Below are positions 16,861 to 29,900 of a stretch of 64,000 bases of DNA, in pieces (position 1 is the first letter of the stretch; the number at the start of each line of letters is the position of its first letter). Both the position numbers and the translations under genes were made by a program. The notes under the pieces are model-generated. The model worked only from the letters and a program-made list of their open reading frames with translations. It ran no database searches and had not been told where the DNA came from. The stretch is from assembly GCF_963583255.1 (NCBI RefSeq), contig NC_084809.1:997001-1061000 (forward strand), written 5' to 3'. This DNA is from Pyrus communis. Lineage: Eukaryota > Streptophyta > Magnoliopsida > Rosales > Rosaceae.

Positions 16861-17711
16861 AACACCCCTCCCACCCCACCTTTTTCCTATTTCTCTCTAT
16901 CTCCAAAAGGCAAGACAAGAAACAACAGCTCCGACCTCTCTCTCTGTAAGTATCTCCGAACATTTCATTATTTTCTCCGAAAATTGACTCTGTTCCCTTC
17001 ATTGCATGTTTTTCCAGCTCTGCAATAACTTTCCACTTTCTGGCTTTGAAATTTGTGCATGTTAATCTTTGTTGGAGAATGCCAAATGGGTTTTCCAGAT
17101 CTTGTTTTGTCATGATCCAGCTGAATTTCTTGTCAATTTTGGTGAAAAGGGGCAAAATTTCAGTGTATTTTTCGTTTATTTTTTTATGTGGGTCTTTGCA
17201 CAAGTCAAACTTTCTAATCTTGGAGCACAAATTCGATTGTTTTGAGGTTTTCTACATCTGGGTTTCCCGATATAGGTTGTGATGTTAGATTGTTTGTTGT
17301 AAAAAGTCAAGCTTTACTTGGATTTTGCTTTTGCTAATGGATCAGAGATTAAAGTTTAGCAAAGCTGTTGTTTTTGCATTGTTTAGGTAATTAAAGATTG
17401 GAAATTTCTAGTAATCTGTTTAACTTTCGGGTCCGAATGGATTTTTATATGCAGCTTTGTTCTCATTTGAGGTGGGTTTGGTATCACTGCTCCAGATTTC
17501 CCCAACTGGGTTTGAACATTGGTTTCTAAATAAGGGGAAGTCACTGTGTTTACCAAGGAAAGACATGAGAAGTTTATAGGTTTCGGTTCTTGCTTCTTTG
17601 TGCCAGATTTTGGCTTTGTGTTTCTGGGGTTTTCTAGCCTGATTAGACTTGTCTTTCGGGTATCACCGATGCTGTGTTTGCTCTAGTAGCTTTTCCTTTG
17701 TCGATTGAGTT

Positions 17712-19908
17712 ATGATCAAACAGATACTTAATAGGCTCCCGAGGAAGCCCAAGTCATCTGAGCATCGTGTGGGAGGATCCTCTACCTCTAATTCAAATGC
17801 TTCCACCGGTTCAAGAGGCAACTCTATATCAAGTAACAAGTACGCGAGCTCGAGTACTACATCTTTTTCGAGCGCTAATTCTACTCCAAACTTTGGAGTA
17901 AATGTGACTTCAAGGCTTAATGGGAACTCATTGGCTTCTCCATATGAGGCATTGCCTAGTTTCAAAGATGTCCCGAATGCAGAGAAGCAGAATTTGTTGA
18001 TAAAAAAGTTGAACTTGTGTTGTGTTGTCTTTGACTTCAATGACCCAACGAAGAACATCAAGGAAAAGGAGATTAAGCGACAGACATTGGTAGAGCTTGT
18101 GGATTACATTGCTTCTGCTAATGGGAAATTCTCAGAAACTGTCATGCAAGAAATCGTAAAGATGGTGAGCATAAATTTATTTAGAACACTCACTTCTACA
18201 CCCCTTGAAAACAAAGCATTAGAGGCCTTTGACTTAGAAGAGGAAGAGCCTTCAATGGACCCAGCATGGCCGCACTTGCAAATTGTGTATGAATTCTTCC
18301 TGAGGTTTGTGGCATCACCTGAGACGGATGCAAAGTTGGCTAAGAGATACATAGATCACTCCTTTGTTCTCAGGTTGCTAGGTCTTTTTGATTCAGAGGA
18401 CCACAGAGAGAGGGATTACTTGAAAACAGTTCTGCACCGCATCTATGGGAAATTTATGGTGTACCGCCCGTTCATCCGGAAAGCAATCAACAACATCTTC
18501 TATCATTTTATTTTTGAAACTGAAAAGCATAATGGGATTGCAGAGCTGTTAGAGATTTTGGGAAGTATAATAAACGGTTTTGCTCTGCCCCTGAAAGAAG
18601 AGCACAAACTCTTTCTTGTTCGAGTGCTTATTCCACTTCACAAACCAAAATGCATACCCTTGTACCACCAGCAGTTATCGTACTGCATTACTCAATTTGT
18701 GGAGAAAGACTGCAAACTTGCTGATACAATAATTCGTGGTTTACTCAAATATTGGCCAATTACAAATAGTTCTAAGGAGGTCATGTTCTTAGGTGAACTG
18801 GAAGAAGTTTTAGAAGCAACTCAGCCTGCAGAGTTCCAGCGCTGCATGGTGCCGCTGTTTCGCCAAATTGGTCGTTGCTTGAGCAGTTCACATTTTCAGG
18901 TGGGCAGCCTCTCCACTTTCATCTGTTTTCTTCTTGCTAGTTTCCTATTTTCTGTACAGGCCTGTGTTAACCTTTGTTATTTCAAGCATAGCAGTATGTC
19001 TGTTGAGTTATATGCTTTTTCATTTTGTTTGTATCCTCTGTGGAATCTTTTCAAAGCTTACAAATTATGGTACCATGGAGAAAGTAATATTTTAATGAAC
19101 TTTTGTTGGTATATTTCTTTGTGAAGATGCACCTTAGGCATTTCAAAATTTAAAATCGTAGATCTTAAGATGCTGTTTTGAGTTACTCTTGCAATATTCT
19201 GGTCTGTTCTGGAATCTATTAAGTTTCTTGTAATTAAAAATGAAACCCGTAGAGTAACAAGTTGGTCGGTATCTTTGAAAGGAAATTTCTGGTCATAGCT
19301 AAGTCAGTTATGGAACGATCTACGGGCCTTATCTTATGTAGAAGAAAACGTGATTTTGGTTTTCAACTGCATTGAAACAAAATGGAAACCGATATTTTCC
19401 TTAATTTATTTCTGTACTTTAGATTTACGATTTCTTTAACATGGGTTCATGATAGTTTGTTTGTGTACTCTAGATTTGCTCTGTCTGCTCTAAGCTCTCT
19501 TGCTCAATCTCATATATCGAGTTCGTGCTTCATTTGCAGGTGGCAGAGAGAGCTCTGTTCTTATGGAATAATGATCACATTGCGAACCTAATCAAACAGA
19601 ACCGCCATGTCCTACTGCCAATCATATTCCCTTCATTGGAGAAAAATGCAAGAAACCACTGGAACCAGGCAGTACAGAGCCTGACACTAAACGTCCGTAA
19701 GATTTTCTCTGATATTGACCCTGAGCTTTTTGAGGAATGCTTGCTCAAATTCCAGGAAGATGAAGCACAAGAGACTGTAAATGGTTTGAAACGTGAAAAT
19801 ACTTGGAAACGTTTGGAAGAGATTGCTGCAAAGAATGCTACGAGCAATGAAGCAGTGCTTGTGTCCCCCAAAGGAGCCACCGGCAAACCTTCTGGCTTGG
19901 AACTTTGA
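17712..19908 (+). CDS. PP2A B' (B56) regulatory subunit
   Basis: B56-family regulatory subunit that directs the protein phosphatase 2A core to substrates. Two coding exons, 17712-18899 and 19540-19908, give 518 residues, normal for plant B' subunits. Residues 1-80 are a Ser/Asn-rich variable head beginning [19 protein letters not shown]. The HEAT-like B56 domain follows from about residue 85, with conserved blocks such as [34 protein letters not shown] and [20 protein letters not shown]. The short tail is poorly conserved. It most resembles the Arabidopsis theta/eta/gamma/zeta group; I cannot choose among them. A 5' UTR intron is likely, with a donor at 16946 after a CT-rich leader. The start ATG is the first in frame before the conserved head. 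Confidence 0.94.
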
Positions 19909-20441
19909 GATACCCCGTGATGTGATTACAGTGGTTTCGATGTTCAAATTATTATGCAGTCGATAAACTGACGTTGCTGTATAAGTTCTGAGATGTCAAT
20001 CTTCTTGTTGTTGGCTCCTCCCCTACATGCAGAAATTTGGGTTGTCCGGTGATCAAGTCACAGAGCATACACTTATGGCTGCTCAATCTGGCATACAGTT
20101 AGCCCCCTTTCGGCTTTCCATATCGGGATGTTGGGCTGTACATATCGGATTGGGTGTAGAAGAACAACGGGGGTGCTGCTGCCACAACACAAGCATGGTC
20201 TCGGCAGGTGTGGCGAGTAAAGCTGATCCTTCGTCGTCGGGGTTCTAAAGTTTACAAAAAAGCTTGAAATTGACGTATCAGTGGTTACATATTTTGGGGT
20301 TTGGTTTAATAGAGACATCCTCTTCCTCAATCTTCGTTTACTTGTATTGTATGTATCATCATCAATTCATCATCGTCAAACTATGTTGCTTTTGTAAAAT
20401 GTATCCATCCCTGTAACGCCTAAATTCCGGAGTTCAGTCCG

Positions 20442-20850
20442 AGCATGATTGGTTTGGAATACCATCATCCTAACAACTCGGAGGTGGAACAGTGCATGAT
20501 TGGTTTGGAGAGAAAAGATAAGGAGACCCTCTCAAAAGTGAGACTATCCCGAGATTCTCTGTCACTTCATGTTTTTGGTACAATGTTATATAATATTGGC
20601 ATGAGCATAGACATTAAACTGTGAGGTGTCAGAGAGTCCATAAAGAGTCACAGTTTGAGAGTCTCCTTAGCGTTACTGTCATCCTGACATCTCGGTGATG
20701 GGACATGCATGATTGGTTTGAAATATTGTCATCCTAACAATGGGGGCGGGATAGTGCCTAATTGGTCTGAAATACCATCATCCTAACATTTCGGGAGCGA
20801 GATAGTGCATGATTAGTTTGAAATAACGTTATCTTGACTGCTCTGTGGCC
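20442..20850. repeat. ~51 bp tandem repeat array (five units)
   Basis: Units begin gcatgattggtttgga(a) and contain atcatcctaac followed by a G-rich segment. They start at 20442, 20493, 20707, 20756 and 20807. Spacing is 49-51 bp except for unit 2, which is split by about 164 bp of MITE sequence. Units are diverged, so the array is not recent. Confidence 0.8.
20509..20672. mobile_element. MITE, family B, inserted in the 51 bp tandem array
   Basis: Lies between gattggtttgga and ttactgtcatcctgac, which would otherwise be contiguous in a repeat unit. Terminal repeats: aaggagaccctctcaaaa on the left and gtttgagagtctcctta on the right, imperfect inverted repeats of about 17 bp. The core (cacttcatgtttttggtacaatg) matches the other family B copies. 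Confidence 0.75.
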
Positions 20851-21180
20851 CACTTGATTGCACCTGGTTTGAACAATAATTCATGTTTGATTCCAATTAT
20901 TAATGGCCTATCTGTAGCTGACGAGGATATACTAATTGGTCCAATTACACACTTGGAAACAAATTGAATGAAAAGGAAATGGGAGGATGATTTGATTATT
21001 TTATGTTCTGAACTAAAAAACTGATTGAAGTTACTCGTCAAATGACGCAGATGAAGAGGAGAAAGATGGAGTGATTATGAAAAGTGAGAGAGACTCCTAC
21101 CTTATCTCTTCAATTTTCATAGTCAAATCATGATTATCCACTTGTTTACTTCTTTTTACCAATCCAAAACAGGATTTGGG

Positions 21181-21387
21181 ACTTGTTTAGAAGTGTCTTT
21201 AAAATGATTGAAATCGTTTTTGGTGAAAGTGTTTATGTGTTCCAAAAGCATCAGTTATGTGCTTCTTATAGGAAGCACTTAAAGTGTTTTTTCAAGATTC
21301 ACATGCATTTTTACTGATGATTGGTTCCAAAAGTGCTCTCATTAAAATCGTTTTTGATCATTTTAAAAGCACTTTCAAAACAAAACG
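21181..21387. mobile_element. Short inverted-repeat element (MITE)
   Basis: The left end cttgtttagaagtgtctttaa and the right end ttaaaagcactttcaaaacaa form an imperfect ~28 bp terminal inverted repeat. An internal second inverted pair surrounds ggaagcacttaaagtg. It is non-coding, and no clear target-site duplication is visible. Confidence 0.55.
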
Positions 21388-22630
21388 TTAAACTTTGAAA
21401 TCTCTTTCGATATTAGAAAAAAAAAAAAAGTATTGTAGACTAAGAATTAGCTGGTTGTCTAAGTAATTTCACATTTTCATATTTATAAATGAGTTGTTAT
21501 TAGTACTTTAAAATATTTATTTACAATAAAGAGAATAGTATGGCGATTATTTTAATCATGTGTTGAGGAGGAGGGCGGGACAACTATTTTGGAGCATCAA
21601 TTACACTCATAGTCACCATTTAATTCAATATATTAAATCCCACACTAAAGTAAAAAAATTTAGATTTTTAATGATCTTAGCTTCAATGAAGAGATGAACT
21701 TTATTATACTCATTATTAATTTATTTATTTTACTATCGTTATTTAAGAAATGTGGTTTAAATAGCAAATTCTTAAATAAATGTTATAATTGAGAAATAAA
21801 CAACTTCCGAACTAAGTAATGGGGTTGTCAAATTAAGATGTTAAATTTTATTTTTATAGATGATGCAACAAAATAACATTTTGTAAAGTCTCATATTCCA
21901 GCTCAACGTCAAATTAAAATAATTTTTATTATTATTATAAAATCAAGTAGGTCATAATTTAATAATAAAATAATTAATAAGCAAAGAAAAATAAAACATA
22001 TATACATTAAAATAAAATAAAATAAATTTTAACGTTTCTTCAAATTTGACAGCAAAATAAAAAATGTCAATTAATATACGATTTTAATATCTCCGCTAAA
22101 ACCAAAAAACCAATTTTTTTTTGTCAAAACAGTCGACGTAAGATTTTTTACATCTTATGTAATTGTTGTACTCCACAATCAAGTGGTTTGGCGTACACTT
22201 AAAAATGCAGCAAGTACCTCCATCATAGCGTGCAGATGAAACACTTGATAATTCCTCTTGCTAATAAATATTTTTCTCTTTTAAAACAAAGAAGTCAGAA
22301 TCCAGAATTCTCCTTGAAAATAAAATAAATTGGAAATCATAAAAAATTGAGAAAAATAAAAAATGATAAAATTTGACCAAGCCAGCCGCAGCCATCCGAG
22401 AGACGCCATTGAAGCCATTAAAATTCAGATTGAAGCTCTCTCTCTCTCTCTCCGATTACAAAACCCTAATCCCATGTGAATCCAATTTCACTGGGGAGAT
22501 TGATTTACCCTTAATCTCAATCCTTAATCCGCCATGAATTTACGCTAACACCCAGAAAATCCCACCCCCCATTTCTCATTTTTCCAGTCTCTGCAAATCC
22601 AACAATTTGTAGAGAGAGAGAGAGAGAGAA

Positions 22631-25221
22631 ATGCCAAGCGTAGCTGTGCAGCTCTACAGCGTGTTCTTCAAGTTCCTCTTGAAGCACCGTTTGCAGAACC
22701 GGATCCAAAACCAACCCGACGAGTTCAACCCTTTTGGCGTCACCTCCCGACCCGAAGAAACCATCGCCGCACCCAATCCGGTATTTGACGACGGCGTCGC
22801 CACCAAGGACATCCACATCGACCCCCTCACTTCTCTTTCTATCCGAATCTTCCTCCCCGAGTCCGCCCTCGCCCCACCCGAACCCGCTTCCAAGCCTAGG
22901 GTTATCGCCGCACCGAAGCGATCCGATCTCAATAACGGGCCCGACCGAGCCGATCCGGTCCGGCAGAGCCTTAACAATTTACCGGCCACCCCTTCTCGGC
23001 GCAACAGCTATGGCAATCCGGCGGTGTCCAATTTGGCGAAAAGTGAGCAGAGACGGAACAGTTATGGGTGTAGCAATGACATGGAGGGATTGAATTTGAT
23101 GGCCAATGCCGGCGCCGGAGTGTACAGAGGCTACTCGCCGGGCAATTCGACCAGGACAGGTCGAAAATTGCCGGTCATGTTGCAGTTTCACGGCGGCGGT
23201 TGGGTCAGTGGGAGTAATGACTCGGTGGCCAATGATATCTTCTGCAGGCGGATTGCGAAGCTCTGTGACGTCGTAGTATTGGCGGTGGGTTATCGGCTTG
23301 CCCCGGAGAATCGGTACCCTGCAGCATTTGAGGACGGGTTGAAGGTGTTGAATTGGCTTGGGAAGCAAGCGAATTTAGCTGAGTGTTGTAAGTCCATGGG
23401 AAGTGGAAAGGGAGCGCTCGGTGGCGTTACGGAGTTTAAGAAGACTGATTCTCATAGGCATATCGTGGACTCGTTCGGGGCGTCAATGGTTGAGCCCTGG
23501 TTAGCTGCCCATGGAGATCCAACAAGGTTATAATCTTGTTTTAATCACTTTTAACTTGCATTTCTAATCTAGTGTGTTATGATTGATGGTGATATATGAG
23601 TTTACAGTTTCTTAGTTCACTTTGTGGATTTTGATAGTGTGATTTACATAAGTGCATTTCTTTGGAGTTTACGAGATGCGTGAGTTGGTTTCTTGTTATT
23701 GGTTTCTCGTAACTGAGTTTTGATACTTGTTTGATTGCCAATTGGTTTAATAATGGCAATATTGTTAGCCAAATCTTGGGACCCGTTTTCCCAACTTAAA
23801 ATAATTGTCTAGGCTGGTTGCTGGTGGCAATGCTTTAGTTTTTGAGTTCATTTCCATCTCCCAAGAACTTCGGTTAATGTCAATTCAGTCGTATATGTAT
23901 ATAAATAGATACACTGGTTGGTTAATAGGGCTAATTTCAACTTAGAAGGGCAAGTATCGATTGATGACTGAATTTTAATTTGCCAGAGAATTTGGTAAGG
24001 TTTGTTTCTAAAGTAATTTCTGCTTTTCTTTGCCCCTTTTGATATGTTGATCCCCTTATATTAGAGTATATGCTGGATTCATGTAGGTTAAGAGAAAAAC
24101 AGTTTTTGCTTTCATCCCAAATTTGTTCGCAAATCTCAAGATTTCTTGATGAAAAGTGAAAAGAGTATATAGGTTAAGGAACCAGTAGAAGTGGAGCAGT
24201 ATTTCTATATGTTGATGTAAGATTATCTTTGCTTTCTAGAAGCTACTGGCATATCCGCTATGGAATGACCTAAGCACAATGAAATATATAAGACTAACTT
24301 GTTGTCTTGTTGCCCAGTATTGGCCTACGGGGTTTCAATGCGTGACATCATTATCTTAATGATTCCCCTTCAGAGAAGAATATGTCTTACTTTTATGTTC
24401 CGTTAATTTTTGAAGATTTACTCAGCTGTCTCTCTAAGTCCGTCAGCATTCTGCATTTTGCTTCCCTTCTTCTATGACATTCCAGTTGATTGGCAGCACA
24501 ATCTCGATTCCATTTTTGTTTAAATTGAATAGCTGTTTGCCTACATTAGGTATAAATTCACTTATTATCTGCATTTTCTCGTTCTGTAGTATAGTTTCTT
24601 CTGTTTGTTCTTTTTTCCCGCTTTTGGAATTTAAGAAGGCTACATGGGAAATTTCTAACTTCTTGTTCTGATATCACAAACAGATGTGTTCTCCTTGGTG
24701 TAAGCTGTGGTGCGAACATTGCGGACTATGTGGCCCGGAAAGCTGTAGAGGCAGGCAAGCTTTTGGACCCTGTGAAGGTGGTTGCACGGGTCCTGATGTA
24801 CCCGTTCTTCATTGGAAGTGTTCCCACCCACTCTGAGATAAAACTGGCAAACTCCTATTTCTATGACAAGGCAATGTGCATACTAGCATGGAAACTATTT
24901 TTACCTGAGGAAGAGTATAGCTTGGATCACCCAGCTGCCAATCCCCTCATCCCAGATAGGGGCCCACCTTTAAAGCTTATGCCTCCGACCCTTACAGTAG
25001 TGGCAGAACATGATTGGATGAGAGACCGCGCCATTGCTTACTCAGAGGAACTTCGGAAGGTAAACGTTGATGCACCTGTACTGGAGTATAAAGATGCAGT
25101 TCACGAATTTGCAACCCTTGATATGCTTCTCAAGACCCCTCAGGCTCAGGCTTGTGCAGAGGACATCGCCATCTGGGTCAAGAAATACATCTCACTTCGA
25201 GGTCACGAGTTCTCATATTAG
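22631..25221 (+). CDS. Carboxylesterase, CXE11/CXE16 type (HSL-like alpha/beta hydrolase)
   Basis: Member of the plant CXE family, related to hormone-sensitive lipase and to the gibberellin receptor; the natural substrate is unknown. Two exons, 22631-23526 and 24684-25221, encode 477 residues. The oxyanion-hole motif HGGGW is at 187-191. The nucleophile is Ser306 in GVSCGAN, the acid probably Asp409 in AEHDWMRD and the base His439 in VHEF, so the triad is intact. A ~60-residue polar insertion before the core (about 95-165) carries the hexapeptide RRNSYG twice, at 123-128 and 141-146. There is no signal peptide; residues 5-17 are hydrophobic. The single intron is 1157 bp. The leader has CT (22436-22454) and GA (22612-22630) repeats, the latter abutting the ATG. 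Arabidopsis CXE11 (At3g27320) is the closest relative I recall. Confidence 0.93.
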
Positions 25222-25617
25222 GTAGGAGACAAACACCCCGAGTGATGGTGCCACACAGCACAATCATCTCCGCTGGTGTATTCTGTTAGAAACTGAGCCA
25301 GAGAAAACAGGTTTTGCTGTCATTACCTGGAATTCTACGACATTGTTTTGGTGGTTTCCTTTTCGATCTCTTGGGTTGTTTCAGTTTCGAAATCATCCCT
25401 TGTGACTGTGTCATGTTCTGTGTTTTTGTAAGATAGAGAAGTTGCCTGAGAGTAGGATTGTACATGAGGCTGTGAAATGTTTACCCTCCCTTTGTAGCAA
25501 GGAGCGCCGCATTCGGACGTTTTCTTGCGCCATTTTTTTTTCCCTGTGCATTATGATGTACTACTGTTTCTCATTAATATAGTTCTCAATTCAATTAAAT
25601 TTCTTTATGCATTTAGA

Positions 25618-25678
25618 CGCTTATGAACCCGGCCCTACTTAGTGGGATAAGGTTTTGTTGTTGCTGTTGTTTTATTTA
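25618..25678 (+). mobile_element. RTE-type LINE 3' end fragment
   Basis: Reads ccctacttagtgggataagg followed by a gttgttgctgttgtt tail. This combination is characteristic of the 3' ends of plant RTE-like LINEs with TTG-type tails. Only the last ~60 bp remain. The family assignment is from recall. Confidence 0.4.
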
Positions 25679-26236
25679 GAGCCTCATGAAATGAAATGAT
25701 GCCTCTATGATCTCTCTTATATATATCTTCGTTTCGATTTAGGGTTTCTGGAGCGCTATATATTTTTAGGATAATACTATTCACACAACCGAAAACATTC
25801 ATTTTTATTTTTCACTCTTTTCAATTTTCAACTATCAGATCGAATATTTTGAATAAGAGGAATGATTAAAAAGTTAACTAGGGGTGTTAAATGGCAATGA
25901 AAGAGACAAATGGGCACATGGCCTTGGAAGGGGTGAAATTCCATTCCAAATAATTGGAGTCAGGAAGTCGTATGTTAACCTATGTTTTCTCCATTCCCCA
26001 TTATTTACCTTTATTTACACTATGTATTGGTGTTGGGAAAACACTGAGAAAATACATATTTTAGTGTCTAGTTACTTATAATATAAACATGCTTATAAGA
26101 TAATGTTAAATGTGATTTAATCTCATTATTTTAGTGTCTCTTTAATCGATAAAAAGCTATACGATACATGATTAGTTACTTTTTTTTTTCTTCAAATTAA
26201 AATTTCACTCAAACAAATTTTGTTGTGATTGTTTAT

Positions 26237-26378
26237 TGGGAGTTTTAACGAAATATTTTTGGTATTATTCGTTTTTAATAAAAAATCACATTTTTATTTT
26301 TTTTGGTACTATACATTACACCTTTATTTAATTTTTTTTATTAAAATTAATTTTTTTTAAACCTCTCGTTAGTTTTTA
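26237..26378. mobile_element. Dispersed short MITE, family A (copy 2, opposite orientation)
   Basis: Begins gggagttttaacgaaatatt, then aaaaatcacatttttat and ggtactatacatta, ending cctctcgttagttttt. It is the reverse-orientation counterpart of the copy at 39318-39462. It lies about 300 bp upstream of the PGAP1 leader. Confidence 0.65.
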
Positions 26379-26905
26379 TTTTATTTATTTATATTGTTTA
26401 CTTTTTAGATTAATCTCCATAACTTCAGACTTTACCCATTAACTTTTCCTGGCAAAAAATCCGACTTTTCCACCCGATCCGACCCGTAAAAGCTGTTGCG
26501 CTCTCTCCTTGTCTGTTGCTTTCTATTTTGGCCAGCAGTGTCGGAGATTGCGAGTGTTGTCCTCTCTCTCTCTCGCTCGAAAATCTGAATTCCGAGCTCC
26601 ACCAGCTCAAATCTCCGATCCGGTGACCCCTCGCCGTAGCTCTTCAGCTCCTCCTCCCAGATCTATCGCCTCACTCGTAAGCACTTTCCAATCCACCTTC
26701 TTCTTTCCCTCTCTTTTTTTAACTAAATTTCTGTAACGGATCTCTCTCTCTCTTTTTAAAAATTATTATGGAAATTTCAGTTCAATTTAATGCTTTCTTC
26801 CTCTCAATTAGTTTGCTAATTAATTTGTTTTTACAGGAAATTAGTCATTAAATTGTGGGTGAATGCGGAGATTAATTAATCGAGCCGCAATTTCCCGCTT
26901 TCACA

Positions 26906-29900
26906 ATGCAACTGCAAGGATTTAAAGCCCAATCCAGAGTAGCACTGCTCGTCGCCTTCCTCTTGTGTGTTTGTTTCGCGGGTTTATATGATTTGTTGAA
27001 GCCTGTCTCCAATGGATGCATCATGACGTACATGTATCCCACTTATGTTCCCATCCCTACCACGACTCCCGTTTCGCCTGCGAAATATAGCTTGTATTTG
27101 TACCACGAAGGATGGAAGAAGATCGATTTCGAGGAGCATCTGAAGAAGCTGAGCGGCGTTCCCGTGCTTTTTATTCCGGGAAATGGCGGCAGCTACAAGC
27201 AGGTGAGGAAATGGGAGCTGGGTTTTTGTTGAAATGCTCGCTCTTCGTGTTTTATTGGCAATTTTTTTTGGAAAGTTTGTGTCTTTATGACAATGGAATG
27301 TTGGCTTTTGTGTTTGTTCTGAATTTTCGGTTTTTGTAGGTTCGGTCACTTGCAGCAGAATCTGATAGGGGATATCAAGCGGGGCCCCTAGAGCGTACAT
27401 ATTATCAGGATGCTTACTTAACTCCTGAAGAGGGAGGGGAGGATATTGATGTGACTTCCTTTAAGTTGCGCAACCAGTATGATTCCAGGTTGGACTGGTT
27501 CACGGTGGATCTCGAAGGGGAACATTCTGCTATGGATAGTGCTATTCTTGAAGAACATGCTGAATATGTTGTCAACTCCATTCACAGGGTCTGTCTCGAA
27601 CTCTCATTATTTTCTTCTAATTGCATACGAAGATGAAACTTTTTTATGCATGGTAAACATGTCTTTGAGATCGTATTACACTTTCTTAATATTGCATTAC
27701 GAGGAAGTGTTATGAAGGAGTAAATGACACAAATATTACATGCACTTCTCTACGTTCAACAGAATGTGTTCAGTAATATAACTACTTATATTGGAATTTC
27801 ACATTTCAAATAGTCCGAATGCTTGTCTTCATCCTTGACATGATCCAGTCCCATCCAAATTATGCGGGGTCACAGAAACTGTCAACAATAATTTAATGCG
27901 CCGGTAAAAAAAGACGTTACAACACATAACCAAACCATCTTGTCAATTCTTCTCCCCTGTTGACACTCTTTTCTTGGTCATGTTGTAGTTTATCAGTTTT
28001 CTCACATTCTTTTAGTTTATAAGAGATGTTTAACATACAATCTTGTGTGCAGATTTTGGATCAATACAAAGAATCTTATAAGGCTAGACAAAGAGAAGGT
28101 GCTGCAACCTCTGGGAGTTCTCCAAAAAGTGTGATATTGGTTGGTCACTCTATGGGTGGTTTTGTTGCTAGAGCTGCAGTTATCCATCACCGTTTGAGGA
28201 AATCAGCAGTTGAAACAATTGTTACTCTCTCCAGCCCCCACCAGTGAGTTTTTAGCTTCTATGATAACTCTCATTGTCAAAGTGAATGCATGAATTAGTG
28301 TTTGATGAAATGTACCTATTTCGTTCAGATACCCTCCTGTGGCATTGCAGCCTTCCTTGGGTCACTACTTTGAACGTGTTAATGATGAATGGAGAAAGGG
28401 ATATGAGGTCCAAACAACTAGAGCAGGACATCACGTGTCTGGTCCTGTTCTCTCCCATGTTGTTGTTATATCCATTTCTGGTGGTTATAATGATTATCAG
28501 GTAAATACATATTTTTCGTATTTTCCTGTGTTATATAATTTTTGGGGAGACGGGGTTTTATAATTTTGTGTCACTATGGGGGTTCTCGGTAGTTTTTTCT
28601 CAAACTTCATTTGTACGTACACATCGGTGTATACTATATAAGTATTTTGTGTTTGTGGTACTATAAGTTCTTGCTATGTGCCTTGACTCTGTGGCTGCTG
28701 TTACTCTTGTTTTTTGTCTTTAGGTAAGATCCAAGTCAGAATCCCTTGATGGCATTGTGCCTCCCACTCATGGCTTTGTGATCAGTAGTACGGGCATGAG
28801 AAATGTGTGGTTGTCAATGGAACATCAAGCTATTTTATGGTGTAATCAATTAGTTATCCAAGTAAGTGACTAATTGAACCCAGATTTAATTATCATAAAA
28901 ACAGTTCTTAACACATGCTCTTATCTAGTTAGCGCACACCCTCCTTAGTTTGGTAGACTCCGGGACAGGCCAGCCATTTTCTGACACTCGAATAAGAACA
29001 GCGATATTCTCAAAAATGCTTCGTAGTGGGATACCTCAGAGTTTCGATTGGAGGATGCAATCACACTTATCTCAGCAGTCAATACACATTCCTACTAGAG
29101 ACGTAAAAGATAAAACTGGTACTGTATTGTCACATTGTTTGTTTGGATAAATCCATTGTATTCCTCTTTATAGTTTGCTAAAGTCTTGAATCTGTTTTTA
29201 TAGCTATTTTAGCAATGTTGACACATAAAGAGAGAAAGTAGTCATGATGTTATATCACTGAATGGCATGTGTAATATGATTGCAGAATCACTGTACACTT
29301 CCACTGCATGTCCTAGCAATGTTCATTGGAGTGATGATGGCCTTGAGAGGGACCTATACATTCAGACGACCACCGTCACTGTTTTAGCTATGGATGGTCG
29401 AAGACGGTGGTTAGACATACAAAAATTGGTTAGCATCAGCAAATTTTCCATCTACTCAATACTGAAATCATTATGAACTTAATTTCAAGCTTATTGCTGA
29501 GTTAGATACTTTGTCCTGATTGTTCTTAATCTCCTTTTTTCTCAGCCCCCTCTTTTACTTTTTCATCAACCTTTCCAAGCTAGGTTCTTTAGTTGTTTTC
29601 ATTTAAAAAACATGATCTGGAAATTAGTTTGTTGTATCTTGTGCATGTACAATTTCATTGACATAGAAATGATGTGTACACCAATTTAATTTACACTGTG
29701 TTTGCATGAATATGACTGGGGAAAAATACTTTTGATGCATTACAAAATAATACTGGACCGTGATATATTCTTTTTCCTTTCCACTTGTTCTTGTCATGCA
29801 GATAGAATTTGTTAATTTTCTTTTATTTTTTGAATTTCCAATATCTGATAGTGCTCAGACTTTAATCAATACGTGCAGGGGTCAAATGGAAGAAGCCACT

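Larger units (their letters stand above)
19930..22600. other. 3' UTR and spacer between PP2A B' and the carboxylesterase
   Basis: The probable 3' UTR of PP2A B' extends to about 20400. Then come a 51 bp tandem array (20442-20850) and a short inverted-repeat element (21181-21387), with very AT-rich unannotated sequence to about 22370. The last ~230 bp are the CT/GA-rich 5' leader of the carboxylesterase. No gene seen. Confidence 0.6.
25222..26500. other. Spacer between the carboxylesterase and PGAP1 genes
   Basis: The 3' UTR of the carboxylesterase probably runs to about 25610. It is followed by a short LINE 3'-end fragment (25618-25678), AT-rich sequence, and a family A MITE (26237-26378) just upstream of the PGAP1 leader. 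No gene seen. Confidence 0.55.

Noticed and set aside
22654..23368. Several minus-strand and alternative-frame ORFs over the carboxylesterase first exon
   Set aside because: GC-rich exon shadows; only the plus frame with HGGGW matches a family.
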